From contig CAVZKG010000004.1 of assembly GCA_963775805.1 (NCBI GenBank), positions 1 to 64,000 on the forward strand: a stretch of DNA of 64,000 bases. The letters are read 5' to 3'. The notes under the pieces are model-generated. The model saw only the letters and a program-made list of their open reading frames with translations, ran no database searches and was not told the origin of the DNA. Shown piece after piece: positions 63,801 to 64,000 of the stretch. This stretch comes from JAFAMB01 sp963775805 (GTDB lineage Bacteria; Verrucomicrobiota; Verrucomicrobiia; Chthoniobacterales; JAFAMB01). Every line of letters begins with the position of its first letter. Position 1 is the stretch's first letter. Made by a program: the position numbers and the translations under genes.

Positions 63801-64000
63801 CCCCTGGTTGAAGGCCCGCGTTCGCAAGCGCATCCCGGATAACCGCGACCTGTGAAGGGCCGTTGGGGGCCGTTAATCCATTGCTGCGTCCGTCTTGATT
63901 TGCCGCGGTGCCGCGAATTACAGCCAGAATCCGGTCATTATCGGCGCGTGCATCAGAGAGGCGTTTCAAGACGACGACTCCACAGCCCTCGCTGCGGACA
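57844..64000 (-). CDS. Type I polyketide synthase, partial (KS-AT-DH-cMT-KR-ACP)
   Basis: The reading frame enters from beyond the right edge; about 2050 residues are visible (counted from TTG 63969). First is the C-terminal part of a ketosynthase with the His motifs EAHGTGTSLGDP and NIGHTEAAAG. The acyltransferase has FAFTGQGSQYAGMG and GHSVGEYVAA (Ser about 395), with SHAFHSQLM, the malonyl-type signature. The dehydratase has NDHRILGHVIMPSPAYIEMA near 715. A C-methyltransferase (VLEIGAGTGGTTSF, near 1250), a ketoreductase (YLITGGLGGLGLQIANW, near 1650) and an ACP (LFDMGMDSLMALDFKARL, near 1940) follow. No enoylreductase and no thioesterase domain are present. Confidence 0.93.
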   Translation of the reverse strand, partial: VRSEGCGVVVLKRLSDARADNDRILAVIRGTAANQDGRSNGLTAPNGPSQVAVIRDALANAGLQPGDIEYIEAHGTGTSLGDPIEARALAEVFGTERPQDQPLHVGSVKSNIGHTEAAAGIAGLIKSILALHHEIIPPSLHLKQLNPHIDWNGLPLRVPVTPTPWTRKRGLRVASVSSFGFSGTNAHVIVSDPPIEDGNPVTGPSNRLGLESLPPVQLLPLSARKEPALRALARSYEMALSDKPDLDLAAICRTAAQGRSHFEHRLAIVADDVAQAKARLAAFQRGEKDTRIRTGRSNKAVVPRVVFAFTGQGSQYAGMGRELFETEAVFRRELEKCAELLNPVLRTSLLDLILSNGAKFGTTQHARSLLDETEYAQPAIFALEYALAVLWQSWGVQPDAVVGHSVGEYVAACIAGVFSLEDGLHLIAVRGRLMATLPRDGAMAAVLAEESRVASAIAAESGGVEIACINGPANVVISGRSNAVERIVRNLAQEGIRSQRLEVSHAFHSQLMVPILDAFQGEAAKIRLADPLVAVASTVTGKIGYPGLMSSPEYWRRQIRQPVRFADSIRALRETGRSVFLEVGPHPVLCGMAKAAAPADQVVWTASLNRSQGNWETLLDAASTLYVHGVDFNWTGLQAASQGKSIDLPVYPFQRSRYWLERSDAKSLRTPGHAGEVGKYSHPFLGRIIDSPAIEGTVFELQFGANRPAFLNDHRILGHVIMPSPAYIEMAIAGRAEVSHVSLAQSVPCEVTDLIVREPLFLPDSGGCRVQLFIENDPHGGSSFGIYSKNVPEKDSEHGTQFWRTHASGHVHLGIGMPEGKIWNREGVWARCAEEISSGAFYESLAEVGLEFGSRFRGIARVRRRDGEAVGEIKLPDSLADETSQYRIHPALLDSCFHLLGAAIPSSLRQNAYLLIGIERFSLFTLAPERFWTHTVFHPIPGSSPETLRGDTWLYDDDGRLIAEIVGMHLKKATAGTIANRDRANIDSWFYDLAWREQDVSGSQADRTGTTASADFIPAPASLVEQAQQKLRDVQTVEALTVYDDLIPKLESLSGAFIERALLRMGGSLEPDRRFSTQELADQLRVVPDQERLFARLLEVVSEGGILKSEHNGWIVLRPLMPRASDLLADAENLAQQYPACSAEISLTARCGYRLDEVLRGTCDPLHLLFPGGDFATADALYRHSPLSQVLNTSLRDVVVAASESAPTDRIVRVLEIGAGTGGTTSFLVPHLNSNNTQYAFTDVSPLFLARGREEFRSFPFVSFDLLDIEKPLPGSEEPSFDIVIAANALHATRDLRETLQNAVSLIAPGGLLVLFEATAKKRWVDITFGLTEGWWRFKDRTLRPDSPLLSLEKWNSLLQEVGLETAHVSPSLRTGTHAVEQAVLVGRKPLATKNLDVGEGSPGFWLVLGDTKGIAEEFASLLSDRRQGCVLVSESPDYAFDKQRGAAIDPKQREHFTRLFADALSSGKGPLRGVLSLWPINVEVTAGTIPAEWDAMQARMGGGMLYTTQTFLATQSAHDSRGARLWFATRHAQPVEPEKKSDADQYQPIQAMAWGLAREISLEHPGSFGTVIDLDSQTSSSESAASIWREIENFGSEDGVVYRNGRRFVPRIVRSQAPPSTELTLRRDGSYLITGGLGGLGLQIANWMAARGAGEILLLSRREFPARSSWRELDPQNVNFEIVKSILDTEKQGANVSVIQGDAADESAMKRLFDRFNREDCPLKGIVHAAVEPTSRSITDLDLESFQRMCHSKALGAWVLHRLSLGIELDFFVLFSSTTALFGATGLGHYAAANQALDLLTQLRRDQGGRALSVNWGTWEEMREATEQDREQFKQAGLFPMPGEMALGALERLIVANRSSAIVASIDWKALCQVYELRRPRPLFSEVRTTPRSETRNKPVAKPLVHESEFRRRLESASAGRRREILAAHLRQLAGDILGFDSAREIDPVQGLFDMGMDSLMALDFKARLERSLNAELPSTLTFNYPTLQALVDYLIDGGITLDSAPGPTDVKESAQTPISERSLNGKELSDDLSEDEMAALLLKKLEQMK

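Noticed and set aside
1..64000. CRISPR arrays, tRNA and rRNA genes, IS elements
   Set aside because: No regularly spaced repeats, cloverleaf-like segments, rRNA stretches or transposase genes were recognised by eye. A tRNAscan/ISfinder run would be decisive.

Overview
The window reads as chromosomal DNA of a Gram-negative bacterium. Outer-membrane proteins, lipoproteins, a VirB-type secretion apparatus and a normal set of housekeeping genes are all present. The gene content (coaD-DUF177-rpmF-plsX-fabH-tatD block, sugar-transport operons, urea use, a polyketide synthase, scattered palindromic intergenic repeats) fits a soil Verrucomicrobiota member of the Chthoniobacterales/Spartobacteria kind. 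That placement is inference from gene style; no rRNA or tRNA gene was seen.

Layout. (1) 1-7361: a polyol operon on the + strand with binding protein, SDR dehydrogenase, PfkB kinase, GatZ-type protein and two permeases. It matches the galactitol/sorbitol to tagatose to tagatose-6-P to fructose-6-P route, but one permease is interrupted by an in-frame TGA and there is no ATPase gene. (2) 8251-19332: an 11-kb block on the - strand, urtABCDE-ureDABCEFG, which imports urea and hydrolyses it to ammonia. A consensus-quality sigma-54 promoter sits just before urtA. (3) 19950-24621: a second sugar operon (Gfo/Idh/MocA oxidoreductase, binding protein, two permeases), again without an ATPase. (4) 25763-41264: a type IV secretion module with VirB2, B3, B4, lipoprotein, B5, B6, B8, B9, B10, a second lipoprotein, a ClpB-D2-like AAA+ ATPase, an outer-membrane barrel, a VirD4/TraD coupling protein, an unknown acidic protein and a Rep_3 replication initiator. 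No relaxase and no VirB11 were found. A shared palindromic word (AACTTGTGA / TCACAAGTT) links its control regions. (5) 41357-51299: housekeeping genes on the - strand (folC, accD, comF, CPBP protease, RRM protein, osmC, tatD, fabH, plsX, rpmF, DUF177, coaD). (6) 51453-53498: a gene graveyard with at least six truncated or frameshifted remnants. (7) 53610-64000: guaA, a GH39-type glycosidase, and a type II thioesterase translationally coupled to a large type I polyketide synthase that runs off the right edge.

The most unusual item is the secretion module. It has the channel, VirB4 motor and coupling protein of a DNA-transfer machine plus a plasmid-type replication initiator. A single-domain Clp-like ATPase lies at the end of the virB operon, where a VirB11 ATPase might be expected. 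It could be a degenerate or domesticated integrative element or plasmid. Dispersed palindromic repeats lie just left of the module and also next to the polyketide genes.
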